This document shows positions 52,153 through 60,370 of a DNA stretch of 64,000 bases, piece by piece. Where the stretch lies: the NCBI RefSeq assembly GCF_965223525.1, contig NZ_CBDCWX010000005.1, positions 992,001-1,056,000 of the forward strand. The letters run 5' to 3'. Position numbers and translations under genes: made by a program. The stretch comes from Leptofilum sp965223525. GTDB lineage: Bacteria; Chloroflexota; Anaerolineae; Promineifilales; Promineifilaceae. Within the stretch, counting starts at the first letter, position 1, and every line of letters starts with the position of its first letter. Below the pieces are notes generated by a model. The model was not told where the DNA came from, ran no database searches, and saw nothing but the letters and a program-made list of their open reading frames with translations.

Positions 52153-52523
52153 TAAAAAGCGTCAAAACCTGAAATTGTCATTCTGAGCGGAGTCTTCGGA
52201 GCGAAGAATCCCTCCAATGAGGGTGAGATTGAGCGATTTCTGGGGTTAGAGGGATGCTTCGGAGGACCTCAGCATGACAATTGAACGTAAAAGTGCCAGT
52301 CACTGGGCAGAACGATCTTGGTCATTACGGATCGTGTGCCCCGTGACTGGCACTTGGGAGACGCGACGAAACCTCCCGCAGGTTTACGCCAGAAGTGTGT
52401 TTGCTTACCAAACCTGCGGGAGGTTGGGTACAGGCGAAGCAATTGTGTAAAATGGAACCAAAATTTTGCCAGACAAGCGGGACGCACCTGCCAGATGCAC
52501 CCACCTAAAACACGAGGAACCCC
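52153..52523. repeat. Cluster of three palindromic repeats
   Basis: This 371-bp gap holds three different inverted repeats in a row: AATTGTCATTCTGAG/CTCAGCATGACAATT (52173-52282), AAGTGCCAGTCAC with its mate GTGACTGGCACTT (52291-52355) and AACCTCCCGCAGGTTT with an exact complement (52370-52425). I see no gene. The first is of the CATTCTGAG type that is widely dispersed in genomes. They separate the helicase from the ROCO gene. Confidence 0.75.
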
Positions 52524-54824
52524 ATGGCCAACTATAGATACAACAACCCCGATGATGCTTACAAAGAAGCACAGCGCCGCATAAAAATAGTTAAAGATGA
52601 GTCAGCCACCGAACTTACCTTGAACAATTTGGGCTTAACGGCCGTACCGCCCGAAATTGGGCTGCTGACTGAGTTGAATGTTCTTAAGCTCAAAGATAAT
52701 AAGCTAACGGTCGTTCCGCCTGAAATTTGGCAATTGACGAAACTTAAGAGCCTTTGGCTTGAGGGCAATCAGCTAATGGCCATATCATCCGAAATTGGGC
52801 AATTGACGGTATTGACGAAACTTTTTCTTTATGATAACCAACTAACAGCCTTACCGCCCGAAATTGGGCAATTGAGAGCATTAGATTTGCTTTCTCTTCA
52901 TAGAAATCAGCTAACTACTATTCCGCGCGAAATTGGTCTGTTAACAAGTTTAGAAGAGCTTTGGCTGCCAGATAATCAGATAACATCCATTCCCCCTGAA
53001 GTCACAAAACTAACAAAGCTAAGACGGCTTAGACTAGAAAACAATCCCGACTTGCCCATCCCGCCAGAGATTGTAGCACAACATAATGCCCAGGCTATCC
53101 TTGATTATCTGCGTGAACAGCAGAAAGTGTCCGCTCGTCCGCTAAATGAAGCCAAGCTCATCCTTGTTGGGCAAGGGGGCGTGGGCAAAACCTCCCTTGT
53201 TAAGCGGTTACTGGGGCAAGGCTTTGACGAAGCTGAAAGTCAGACGGAAGGGATCAACATCGAAACCTGGTCGCTGGATGTCAATCGAGACCAGCAAGGT
53301 GTTGTCCCTATCGCCCTCAATATATGGGACTTTGGCGGGCAAGAAATTATGCACGCCACTCACCAATTTTTCCTCACCAAGCGCAGCCTCTACCTGCTCG
53401 TCCTTGACGCTCGCCAAGGGGAAGATGAGGGGCGCGTGGAGTATTGGCTGGCGCTCATCAACAGCTTCGCCCCCGACGCCCCCGTCCTCATCGTCATCAA
53501 CAAATCAGACCAGCACCATCTGGATATCAACCGGCGCGGCCTGCAAGAAAAATATCCGGCCATCAAAGGCTTCATCCGCACCTCTGCCCGCAGCGGCAGG
53601 GGCATTGATGAACTCAAAACAGAAATCGCCAACATCCTGGCTACGATGGAGCATGTAGACACTGCCTTTCCCGCTAGCTGGATGCAGGTAAAAACCTCGC
53701 TTGTTGCAATGCAAGCTCAGCGTCATTTTCTTCCCTACCATGAATACGAAGCCCTCTGCTACCAAAATGGCATTGAAGAAGAAAGTAGCCAAACCACGCT
53801 GGTTCGCTTCCTCCATGATTTGGGTATTGTTCTCAACTTCACCGACGACGACCGCGTCCGCGACACCAGCGTTCTTAACCCCAACTGGGTTACGGAAGGC
53901 ATTTATACCCTGCTCAACAGCGATAAATTGCAGAGAAAGCACGGTATTCTGGCTCGCAATCAGGTGCGGAACCTGCTGCCCGGCGACGAATACCCAAACC
54001 AGCAACGCCGCTTTTTGCTGGACATGATGCTCAAATTTGAACTGGCCTTTGGCTTGCCGGGCGGTCAAACGCTCCTCATCCCCGATCTCATCAGCAAAGA
54101 GCAGCCTGCCTTTGAATGGGACGACGCCAACGCGCTCCATTTTGCCTACCAATACAGGGTTCTCCCGCGCAGCATTTTGCACCGCTTCATGGTGCGCCAA
54201 CACCAGCGCGTGGACGAGAAAATCCGCTGGCACACCGGCGTCATGCTCCACCATGATGGCTTCGCTGCCCTCGTCAAAGCAGACATCAAAGCCGCCACCA
54301 TCCGCATTTCCATTCTCGGCGGCGGAGATCGGCGGCAATTTCTTTACAGTCTGAGGCTGGAATTTGCAGGCATTCACGACACCATTCAGGGCACCAAGCC
54401 GCGCGAGGTCGTGCCCATCCCCGGCCATCCAGACGCGCAGCCTATTGATTATGCCTACCTGGAGCAGCTAGAAGAAAAGAAGATAGACGTGATTCCCTAC
54501 CCTGGCAAAGAAGGGAAAGTGATTATGCTGGATGTGCAGCAACTGCTCAACGGCGTCAGCACGTCAGAAATGCGGCAGGCAGGCATCCCCACCCGCCGTG
54601 AGGTTTTGTCTGCTCTGAAATCAGCGTTTGATGAAAATGAGTTTCACGATTTGCTGTTTGATCTGAAAATAAGGTCAGGATCGTTGGTGGGTAATTCGCT
54701 GGATGGCAAGATGCGGGAATTGGTGACGCTTGTGGAGCGGGAGAGCCGTTATCAGGATTTAGTCACCGAGGTGGTTGGCAAACGGCCGCATCTCTTCAAC
54801 GAATCCCGCCGTTCCCACACCTAA
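52524..54824 (+). CDS. LRR-Roc-COR (ROCO) GTPase with EAD1-like C-terminal domain
   Basis: The 766-residue protein starts at ATG 52524 with GAGG upstream. About seven leucine-rich repeats (30-190, PPEIGLLTELNVLKLKDNKL type) precede a Roc GTPase (about 205-380): VGQGGVGKTSLVK (P-loop, near 213), DFGGQE (near 269) and INKSD (near 323). A COR domain of about 280 residues follows. The last 75 residues (from PTRREVLSALKSAFDENEF) match the EAD1-type effector-associated domain pattern: a helix with FDENEFHDLL, a middle GSLVGNSLDGKMRELV and a terminal VVGKRPH. EAD domains recruit effectors in conflict systems. The effector with the matching domain is not in the window. Confidence 0.88.
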   Translation: MANYRYNNPDDAYKEAQRRIKIVKDESATELTLNNLGLTAVPPEIGLLTELNVLKLKDNKLTVVPPEIWQLTKLKSLWLEGNQLMAISSEIGQLTVLTKLFLYDNQLTALPPEIGQLRALDLLSLHRNQLTTIPREIGLLTSLEELWLPDNQITSIPPEVTKLTKLRRLRLENNPDLPIPPEIVAQHNAQAILDYLREQQKVSARPLNEAKLILVGQGGVGKTSLVKRLLGQGFDEAESQTEGINIETWSLDVNRDQQGVVPIALNIWDFGGQEIMHATHQFFLTKRSLYLLVLDARQGEDEGRVEYWLALINSFAPDAPVLIVINKSDQHHLDINRRGLQEKYPAIKGFIRTSARSGRGIDELKTEIANILATMEHVDTAFPASWMQVKTSLVAMQAQRHFLPYHEYEALCYQNGIEEESSQTTLVRFLHDLGIVLNFTDDDRVRDTSVLNPNWVTEGIYTLLNSDKLQRKHGILARNQVRNLLPGDEYPNQQRRFLLDMMLKFELAFGLPGGQTLLIPDLISKEQPAFEWDDANALHFAYQYRVLPRSILHRFMVRQHQRVDEKIRWHTGVMLHHDGFAALVKADIKAATIRISILGGGDRRQFLYSLRLEFAGIHDTIQGTKPREVVPIPGHPDAQPIDYAYLEQLEEKKIDVIPYPGKEGKVIMLDVQQLLNGVSTSEMRQAGIPTRREVLSALKSAFDENEFHDLLFDLKIRSGSLVGNSLDGKMRELVTLVERESRYQDLVTEVVGKRPHLFNESRRSHT

Positions 54825-54828
54825 TCTT

Positions 54829-54886
54829 GTAGGGGCAGACCCCCGTGTCTGCCCAAATTTGGGCGCGCACGGGGACGCGCCCCTAC
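54829..54886. repeat. GTAGGGGC-family double-hairpin repeat
   Basis: GTAGGGGC (54829-54836) and GCCCCTAC (54879-54886) are outer ends. Two hairpins lie inside: GGGGCAGAC with GTCTGCCC and GGGCGCGCACGGGGACGCGCCC. It is a second full member of the family seen at 30609-30794 and sits after the ROCO gene. Confidence 0.65.
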
Positions 54887-54942
54887 CATTGCCTGGTTTA
54901 CTTTTTAACACCGAGAGGGTGGAACAAGAAAAACGGTATTTT

Positions 54943-55770
54943 ATGAGAGATTCTATTCCTTACATTGACTTTGGCGGCAACGGCCGTATTCTCCACTTCG
55001 CTCATCCGAACGCCTACCCCCCGGCCGGGTTTCGACAGTTTTTAGAGCCGCTGACGGAGCGGTTTCGCGTTTTCGCCGTAGAACATCGACCGCTGTGGCT
55101 GGGCTCAAAGCCCGAGGAGATGCACGACTGGACGGTGATTGCAGATGACCTGATTCGCTTTTTTGACCAGATGGGTTGGCAGCAGGTAATTGGCGTGGGG
55201 CACTCTTTGGGGGCGGTGGCGACTTTGTATGCGGCCGTTTCCCGCCCAGACCTCTTCTCCCAACTCATCCTTATCGAGCCCGTCTTTTTACCCCCAGAAG
55301 TGCTGCAAATGACGGCCGAAAATCCCGATGCAGGCGCGTTTAACCCGATGGTGGCTGGTGCGCTCAAGCGGCGCAACCGTTGGGACAGCCGCGAAGCTGC
55401 TTTCTCCCGCTTCCGCCGCAAATCGGTTTTTGAACGCTTTTCAGATGACGCTTTGTGGGATTATGTCAATTCAGCTATCAAGGAAACCGAAGCTGGCAAG
55501 TTTGTGCTGGCGTTTCCACGCGAGTGGGAAGCCCGCTTTTACAGTATGCCGCCGCAGGGCGTGTGGGAGGCGCTGCCCAAAGTGACCCACCCCACGCTGG
55601 CCATCCGCGCCGAGGATTCCGACACGCTTTGGCCACCATCCTGGCAGCTATGGCAAGAATTACAGCCCAATGCCACCTTTTTAGAGATTCCCGACTGCGG
55701 CCACATGCTGACGCTGGAACGGCCGTCTCAAGTCGCCACCATCATCCTCAACCAGTTAAGAGACCCTTGA
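54943..55770 (+). CDS. Alpha/beta hydrolase
   Basis: The 275-residue product, from the ATG at 54943, has the alpha/beta-hydrolase triad: nucleophile in GHSLGAVATL, an acid in AEDSDTLWPPS and the His in CGHMLTLERPSQV. The oxyanion loop is likely near the N-terminal HPNAYPPAGF. An alternative GTG start at 54919 is possible; no clear ribosome site favours either. The substrate cannot be predicted. It lies 118 bp after the ROCO gene and may be independent of it because a repeat with terminator-like hairpins intervenes. Confidence 0.85.
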   Translation: MRDSIPYIDFGGNGRILHFAHPNAYPPAGFRQFLEPLTERFRVFAVEHRPLWLGSKPEEMHDWTVIADDLIRFFDQMGWQQVIGVGHSLGAVATLYAAVSRPDLFSQLILIEPVFLPPEVLQMTAENPDAGAFNPMVAGALKRRNRWDSREAAFSRFRRKSVFERFSDDALWDYVNSAIKETEAGKFVLAFPREWEARFYSMPPQGVWEALPKVTHPTLAIRAEDSDTLWPPSWQLWQELQPNATFLEIPDCGHMLTLERPSQVATIILNQLRDP

Positions 55771-55785
55771 AAACAGATTTATTTT

Positions 55786-55844
55786 GCCACAGAGATCACA
55801 GAGAATTTAGAGGAAAAAGAGTTTTCCTCTGTGTCCTCTGTGGC
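55786..55844. repeat. CACAGAG-type palindromic repeat
   Basis: GCCACAGAG (55786-55794) pairs with CTCTGTGGC (55836-55844), with GAGGAAAA and TTTTCCTC inside. It resembles the element at 32398-32464. It lies between the alpha/beta hydrolase and the PhnD-like gene and creates a spurious upstream start at 55831. Confidence 0.6.
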
Positions 55845-55863
55845 TTTATTCCGTGAGCCAGTT

Positions 55864-56667
55864 ATGAAGATACAATTTACCACTTGCCAAGCACGCAACA
55901 CCCACGCCGTCACCGGGGCCATCGCAGACTATTTAGCAGAACAGCTCAACTTAGAAACTGAGTTCATCATTGATCCCCCGTGGGAGGAATGTTTGCAAAA
56001 CGTGCTGGCGGGGCGCATTCAGATTGGCTGGATGTGTGGCTACCCGTATGTGCAGGAAACGGCCGTACCCACCCCAGACATCCAACTGCTAGCCCTGCCC
56101 GTTTTTGCCAAGACCCGTTACCAAAACCAGCCCATCTACTTTTCTGACGTAATCGTGCGGCGAGACAGCCCGTTCACCAAATTTGAGGATTTGCAGGGAG
56201 CGACCTGGGCGTTCAACGAAGTTGGCTCCCAATCTGGCTACCATGTCGTGCGCTACAAACTGTCTCAAATTGGGGCAGATGGGGATTTCTTTGGCAAAAT
56301 TGTAGCCTCTGGCGCACATTTGCAATCGCTAGAGATGGTTTTGGCAGGGGAAGCAGACGGTGCAGCTTTAGACAGTACTGTCATGGACATAGCTTTGCGT
56401 GAACGGCCGCAGTTAGCCAATCAAATTCGCATTATCGAGGCACTTGGCCCCAGCCCTGTTCCCCCCTGGGTGATTCACAAAAGCGTCCCCTCACCGCTGC
56501 GGCAGGCTATTCAGCAGGCACTTACCCAAATGCACCTAACCCCCGACGGACAGCAAGTTTTGGCTTTGGGCGAGCTAGCGCGGTTCGAAACGGCCGTAGA
56601 CACCCACTACAATCCCATCCGCCACATGCTCCACGCTGCCAAGCACGTCCATTTGGGACACAGATAA
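55864..56667 (+). CDS. PhnD-like solute-binding protein without signal peptide
   Basis: The 267-residue product, from the ATG at 55864, has the PhnD/phosphonate-binding fold: FTTCQARNTHAVTGAIADYL, IIDPPWEECLQNVLAGRIQIGW and RRDSPFTKFEDLQGATWAFNE, then the AALDSTVMDI loop. Periplasmic or lipoprotein binding proteins of this family normally carry a signal peptide, but none is visible here. It may be a cytoplasmic relative that senses a ligand or an enzyme of the same fold. No transporter genes lie beside it. Confidence 0.8.
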   Translation: MKIQFTTCQARNTHAVTGAIADYLAEQLNLETEFIIDPPWEECLQNVLAGRIQIGWMCGYPYVQETAVPTPDIQLLALPVFAKTRYQNQPIYFSDVIVRRDSPFTKFEDLQGATWAFNEVGSQSGYHVVRYKLSQIGADGDFFGKIVASGAHLQSLEMVLAGEADGAALDSTVMDIALRERPQLANQIRIIEALGPSPVPPWVIHKSVPSPLRQAIQQALTQMHLTPDGQQVLALGELARFETAVDTHYNPIRHMLHAAKHVHLGHR

Positions 56668-56727
56668 ACACAGATTCACACTGATCTGGTAGAAAAATCT
56701 GTGTTAATCTGCGAAATCTGCGGATAA
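56654..56727. repeat. AATCTGTG-type inverted repeat
   Basis: AACACAGATT (56668-56677) pairs with AATCTGTGTT (56696-56705), with further AATCTGCG units after it. It resembles the element at 34579-34640. It lies between the plus-strand PhnD-like gene and the minus-strand zinc-ribbon gene. Confidence 0.5.
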
Positions 56728-56729
56728 GT

Positions 56730-56951
56730 TTATTCGCGGCGCAGGAACAGCTTCTTGCAGTTGGGGCAGCGCCACGCGGCTTCACCCTTCTCTAACGGAA
56801 AAATCGGTATAAAAAAGAGGGAAAAGTACCGCTTGTTGCGGACGGGCTCCATCTGTACCAGCTCGCGGCAGTAGCCGCAGGTGGTTGTTTGCTTGCTGGC
56901 GCTATCGTCGGCCACGACGCGCCCTTTTGTGCCAAAGATGATAATCGGCAT
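56730..56951 (-). CDS. Small zinc-ribbon protein
   Basis: The start is the ATG at 56951, with GAGGAAAGC upstream; the longer frame to 57011 is not supported. The 73 residues hold a zinc ribbon (TTCGYCRELV and WRCPNCKKLFL) separated by a hydrophobic strand (YFSLFFIPIFPL). This is the zinc-ribbon family 15 type. The function is unknown. Confidence 0.75.
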   Translation of the reverse strand: MPIIIFGTKGRVVADDSASKQTTTCGYCRELVQMEPVRNKRYFSLFFIPIFPLEKGEAAWRCPNCKKLFLRRE

Positions 56952-57057
56952 AGCTTTCCTCACGGTTGTTTGCAACATTTTACCTGTTTTATGGTATTTA
57001 TGGGTAAGCAAGTGTGCAGGTTTTCAAGTTTGCAGGTGAACAAGTGGAGGTATTGGT

Positions 57058-57738
57058 ATGGCTTCTTTTGAAAAATCATTGGTGGTAGGGATTGGTATTG
57101 TGGGGATTTTGGTGGTCTGCTGTCTGGGCGCGATTTTTGGAGCGCAGGTGGCACGAAATCAGGAAAATGGGGGTGGAAACAGGCAAACGGCCGTTACCAA
57201 CCAAACCAATCAATCTGCCCCACCTGCGCCCTCGCCAACGGCCGTTCCTACGCTGCCCCCCGTTGAACTCCCCGAAATTGCCCTAAACGATACCAACCTG
57301 GCGCTCCTCTCTGCCTATGCCGAAGAAGTTAAGCCAATTTTGGAAGAAGGGCTCACCGTTGCCGAGCGAGATGGCCAAATTTTGGAAGCAGGCAAAGAAA
57401 ACCCAGAGGCACTGTGTGGCGGAAGCCAGGTAGCGCATCCCACCTTTGTGGCGGATGCAGCGGTGATGGATCGGCTGCTCACTGAGTTGGAACAGGTTGA
57501 AGCTCCGGGGGAAACGGCCGCTGCCATCCATAAACCGCTCACCGAAAGCCTGCGCCTGTGGGGCGAAGCGCTGGATAACCTGAACAAATCGTGCGAAACG
57601 GCCGTTGCCGTCGAGCGTGATCTGTTGCGGGTGGGTGCATCGTTGCAGGCAGGCGGAGCCATCCTCAACTTCCACGTCGCCAGCGATAACTTTTGGCGGT
57701 TGTTAGTGGTTTATGGTCTGGAAGCTGTAACAAGGTGA
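57058..57738 (+). CDS. Unknown protein with N-terminal membrane helix
   Basis: The ATG at 57058 has GGAGG 7 nt upstream. The 226-residue product has a membrane helix near the start (LVVGIGIVGILVVCCLGAIFGAQVA), a Thr/Pro-rich linker (QSAPPAPSPTAVPTLPPVEL) and an alpha-helical domain of about 150 residues (LLSAYAEEVKPILEEGLTVAER, LTESLRLWGEALDNLN). I recognise no family. It may be an envelope-anchored helical bundle. Confidence 0.7.
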   Translation: MASFEKSLVVGIGIVGILVVCCLGAIFGAQVARNQENGGGNRQTAVTNQTNQSAPPAPSPTAVPTLPPVELPEIALNDTNLALLSAYAEEVKPILEEGLTVAERDGQILEAGKENPEALCGGSQVAHPTFVADAAVMDRLLTELEQVEAPGETAAAIHKPLTESLRLWGEALDNLNKSCETAVAVERDLLRVGASLQAGGAILNFHVASDNFWRLLVVYGLEAVTR

Positions 57739-57753
57739 CAGAGTAAAGGGATA

Positions 57754-57780
57754 AAAAAAGAGCGGGCACGCCGCTCTTTT
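57754..57780. terminator. Bidirectional terminator
   Basis: AGAGCGG pairs with CCGCTCT through a short loop, with A-runs before and T-runs after, so it can terminate both strands. It lies between the ends of the gene at 57738 and the minus-strand gene ending at 57814. Confidence 0.75.
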
Positions 57781-57813
57781 AGGTTTCAGAAGTTGGGTTC
57801 CGAAAAAACCACA

Positions 57814-58011
57814 CTACTTTTTGGTTGAGAGCTTGAATGGTGCATACAGCGGGCAAAAGCCAACCACGCTGGTAAGCAAAAAGACAATGGCCAAAATGCC
57901 CAGGATGATTGCGGCCGTGCCAGAAATAAGATTGGTAAAATACAGCACGGCAACGGCAACAGCCAAAACCACCCGAATAATACGATCTGCACTTCCCATA
58001 TTTTGTTTCAT
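57814..58011 (-). CDS. DUF2892-type small membrane protein
   Basis: The start is the ATG at 58011, with GGAGG 6 nt upstream. The 65 residues match DUF2892 (YgaP-like inner-membrane protein): MGSADRIIRVVLAVAVAVLY, a second hydrophobic segment and GFCPLYAPFKLST at the end. Such proteins often sit beside rhodanese-like domains, but none is here. The function is unknown. It follows the small gene at 58029 in the same direction. Confidence 0.85.
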   Translation of the reverse strand: MKQNMGSADRIIRVVLAVAVAVLYFTNLISGTAAIILGILAIVFLLTSVVGFCPLYAPFKLSTKK

Positions 58012-58028
58012 GAGTATCCTCCGAAAAA

Positions 58029-58154
58029 TTATTGTGTAAAAAGCTGAATCAGATAAACTAGGCCAGAAATGAGGCTGATACAGAGCAAGCAAACCAAACT
58101 GAGTTTTAAGAGGGTGCTGCGGGTATTGGTTTGCCTCTCTTCGCTACGGTTCAT
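58029..58154 (-). CDS. Very short membrane protein (41 residues)
   Basis: The frame runs from an ATG at 58154, with AAGGA nearby, to TAA at 58029-58031. An alternative ATG at 58166 has no ribosome site. The product has one hydrophobic stretch (LLKLSLVCLLCISLISGLVY) after a charged N-terminus (NRSEERQTNTRST). It lies 17 bp before the DUF2892 gene, so the two may be translated as a unit. I recognise no family; it is supported by the ribosome site, gene spacing and a membrane pattern. Confidence 0.5.
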   Translation of the reverse strand: MNRSEERQTNTRSTLLKLSLVCLLCISLISGLVYLIQLFTQ

Positions 58155-58204
58155 TTTGTCCTTCATTATTTTTTAGACGGAGACGAGTGGAAAAGGTTAC
58201 AAAA

Positions 58205-58450
58205 TTACTGAGATGTTTTTGATTTCATAAAAGCATCTTGTAGCTGGTTAAACAAACGGGCGCGGCTTTGGGCTGGAATGGTGCGCTTGCCTTGTTCACG
58301 GAACAGAAAGATGGTTTGCTGGGTGCTGTCTAGCACCACGCGGCAATTTTGGCAGGTTGCCAGATGTTCCTGCGCTTCGGCAATAAGTTCATCTTCCAAC
58401 TCCTGGTCAATGTAATCAGAAAGATATTGGAGCAGTTCTTCACATTTCAT
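58205..58450 (-). CDS. Anti-sigma factor (zinc-binding HxxxCxxC type)
   Basis: The product, from the ATG at 58450, has 81 residues and holds HLATCQNCRVVLD with the HxxxCxxC zinc site of zf-HC2 anti-sigma factors. It has no membrane helix, so it is a soluble anti-sigma factor. A GTG at 58465 would overlap the sigma stop as GTGA and may be the real start. It follows the ECF sigma gene directly, as expected for a sigma/anti-sigma pair. The signal is unknown; redox or envelope stress is typical. Confidence 0.82.
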   Translation of the reverse strand: MKCEELLQYLSDYIDQELEDELIAEAQEHLATCQNCRVVLDSTQQTIFLFREQGKRTIPAQSRARLFNQLQDAFMKSKTSQ

Positions 58451-58461
58451 TGGGTTCAATC

Positions 58462-59061
58462 TCACTCAGAGCCAATCGCCAACAGCGACTGGGTTAAATG
58501 CTCGCGCAAAAAGAGGCGGGCGCGGTGCAAACGGACTTTTGTTGCGCTGATGGAAAGGTTGGCAATGTCGGCCGTTTCCTGCGTAGATAAACCTTCCACC
58601 TCACGCAGCACAAAAATAATGCGGAATTTTTCTGGCAGTGCGGCAATGGCATCATCCAAAGCCTGCCCTACCTCGCTATCTGTAAGTAGTTTCTCTGGCC
58701 ATTGTTGCCAATCTACTAAACAGACAGGGGCCGGTAAACGGCCGTCCTCTGGCTCATCTTCTAGCACCACATCTGGCTTTCTTTTACGCAGTCGGTCTAT
58801 GCTTAGGTTTTGAGCAATGCGGTATAGCCATGTGCCTAAATTGGCGCGTCCTTCAAACTGGTCTAGCCGCTCAATGAACCTTAGAAAAGTGTCTTGCACA
58901 ACGCCCTCGGCTGCGACTTCATCCTTAAGCAGGCTTACCGCAAGCCGAAACAGCTTATCCGAATATTGCTCAAAAACGTGTGCAAAAGCATCTGGGGTTC
59001 GATTCCGCAAAGCTGCCAGCAGGGAGTCAGCGTCATTGGCGTAAATTGATTGTAAGTCCAT
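58462..59061 (-). CDS. ECF-type sigma factor
   Basis: The start is the ATG at 59061 with AAAGGAG 3 nt upstream. The 199 residues have the sigma-70 regions of ECF factors: region 2 (RTPDAFAHVFEQYSDKLFRL, then DTFLRFIERLDQFEG and NLGTWLYRIAQNLSIDRLRK) and region 4 (ALPEKFRIIFVLREVEGLST, then ETADIANLSISATKVRLHRA). The anti-sigma gene follows it. The two genes are probably autoregulated, as in most pairs of this kind, but I could not assign a promoter. Confidence 0.9.
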   Translation of the reverse strand: MDLQSIYANDADSLLAALRNRTPDAFAHVFEQYSDKLFRLAVSLLKDEVAAEGVVQDTFLRFIERLDQFEGRANLGTWLYRIAQNLSIDRLRKRKPDVVLEDEPEDGRLPAPVCLVDWQQWPEKLLTDSEVGQALDDAIAALPEKFRIIFVLREVEGLSTQETADIANLSISATKVRLHRARLFLREHLTQSLLAIGSE

Positions 59062-59363
59062 ATCTCCTTTTGACGTTTGGCGGCTTAAAAAGTTACAGTG
59101 CAAATTTTGCAAACAATGTGAAAATGGCAACGGTCATATCCGCCCCCACAAAATTTTAAGCTGAATTTTGCCTCAAAAGAGTGACAAAACGGCCGTTTGT
59201 GGTTCTAATAGTACTAGGGTACCGTTTGCCTAATTCAGTCAATTTGTGACGAGATGACTCAATGTGATGTCTATCGGATGTGTCCCAACCAGGGGCTCAT
59301 AAAAATTACAATTGGGCAAAAATTGTTAATAGATTGACCCCTACAATTTTCAAGGAGATGTTT
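59062..59363. other. Divergent gap between sigma and LysM genes
   Basis: This 302-bp gap separates the minus-strand sigma gene from the plus-strand LysM gene. It must hold both promoters. I see one ACGGCCGT copy (near 59191) and AT-rich runs, but no strong -35/-10 pair. There is no gene in it. Confidence 0.45.
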
Positions 59364-60323
59364 ATGTCAAAAGCGAAACTATCAGCTACCGAATGGAATT
59401 TGGTAAAAGATGCACCATTTTGGGTTAATGCAGCGTTGGCAGCGGCAGACGGCCGTGTGGCCCTCATCGTTAAGCGCAAGGAAAACAAGGCACTGGGTAA
59501 AGCAATGGAGGCGTACAAAGGAGGGAACCAACTGGTACGCGATGTTATTGCCAATGAAGATGATCCCGACAAGGACGTAAAAAAAGCGACACAGTCACAG
59601 GCAGAAAAAGCGTTGAGCCGCATTTCTGGCATTGTTGAGAAGAAGCTGGGGGCAGATGACCTGGATGCGTTCAATACTTTCTTACTTAGCGTAGGCCGCT
59701 CTGTGGCAGAAGCCGCCGGGGAAGGCGTGCTGGGCATTGGTGATAACACCAGCGATGAAGAAAGTGAAGCCCTAAAAGATATTGCCGAGGCACTACAGGC
59801 AACGCCAGCTCACAAGCAAGCTCGTCGTAAAGCCAAACAGGAAGCCGATAAAGCTGCCCGTGAAGCGGCCGCCAAAGAAGCCGCCGCCGCCAAAGCGAAA
59901 GCAGAGGCAGCAGCCAAAGCCAAAGCAGAAGCCGCTGCCAAAGCAAAGGCAGAACGCGAAGCAAAAGCCAAAGCAGCTGCTGACGCCAAAGCCAAAGCAG
60001 AACGCGAAGCCAAGCTAAAAGCACAAAAACAGAAGCGTGATGAGGCACTCGAAGCCCGCAAACTGGAACGTGCCAAGGAAAAAGCAGCCCGCGAAGCCGA
60101 GGCAGAAGCAAAAGAAAAAGCCAAAGCGGCCAGCAAATCACGCTTTACTGAATTTATTGCAGAGCATAAAGTAGTTTCTGGCGATAACTTGAGCATGATC
60201 TCCCAGAAATATTACAATACGCAGGCTAACTGGCGGTTTATCTATGAGGCCAATGAGGACGTGATCGGGGACAACCCGAGCCTGATCCGCGTGGGGCAAG
60301 TGTTGAAGATTCCAAAACTATAG
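59364..60323 (+). CDS. LysM protein with Ala/Lys/Glu-rich coiled coil
   Basis: The ATG at 59364 has AAGGAG 6 nt upstream. The 319-residue product has an N-terminal helical domain (1-145) that I do not recognise, followed by an Ala/Lys/Glu-rich stretch of about 120 residues that forms a TolA-like coiled coil, and a C-terminal LysM (HKVVSGDNLSMISQKYY to LIRVGQVLKIPKL). No signal peptide is present, so it may act in the cytoplasm or reach the envelope by another route. LysM domains bind peptidoglycan or chitin-like sugars. Confidence 0.82.
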   Translation: MSKAKLSATEWNLVKDAPFWVNAALAAADGRVALIVKRKENKALGKAMEAYKGGNQLVRDVIANEDDPDKDVKKATQSQAEKALSRISGIVEKKLGADDLDAFNTFLLSVGRSVAEAAGEGVLGIGDNTSDEESEALKDIAEALQATPAHKQARRKAKQEADKAAREAAAKEAAAAKAKAEAAAKAKAEAAAKAKAEREAKAKAAADAKAKAEREAKLKAQKQKRDEALEARKLERAKEKAAREAEAEAKEKAKAASKSRFTEFIAEHKVVSGDNLSMISQKYYNTQANWRFIYEANEDVIGDNPSLIRVGQVLKIPKL

Positions 60324-60338
60324 AAGCCACGTTCATTT

Positions 60339-60370
60339 CAGGGTCTGGGAATTTACCAGACCCTGTTTTA
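60339..60370 (+). terminator. Terminator after the LysM gene
   Basis: CAGGGTCTGG (60339-60348) pairs with CCAGACCCTG, followed by TTTTA. It starts 15 bp after the LysM stop. Confidence 0.8.

Noticed and set aside
53505..54428. 307-codon frame on the minus strand
   Set aside because: It is antisense to the ROCO GTPase, whose motifs run through the same region; no ribosome site or family is seen.
58990..59012. tRNA-like T-arm sequence GGTTCGATTCC
   Set aside because: It lies inside the ECF sigma gene, and no acceptor or anticodon stems can be formed around it.
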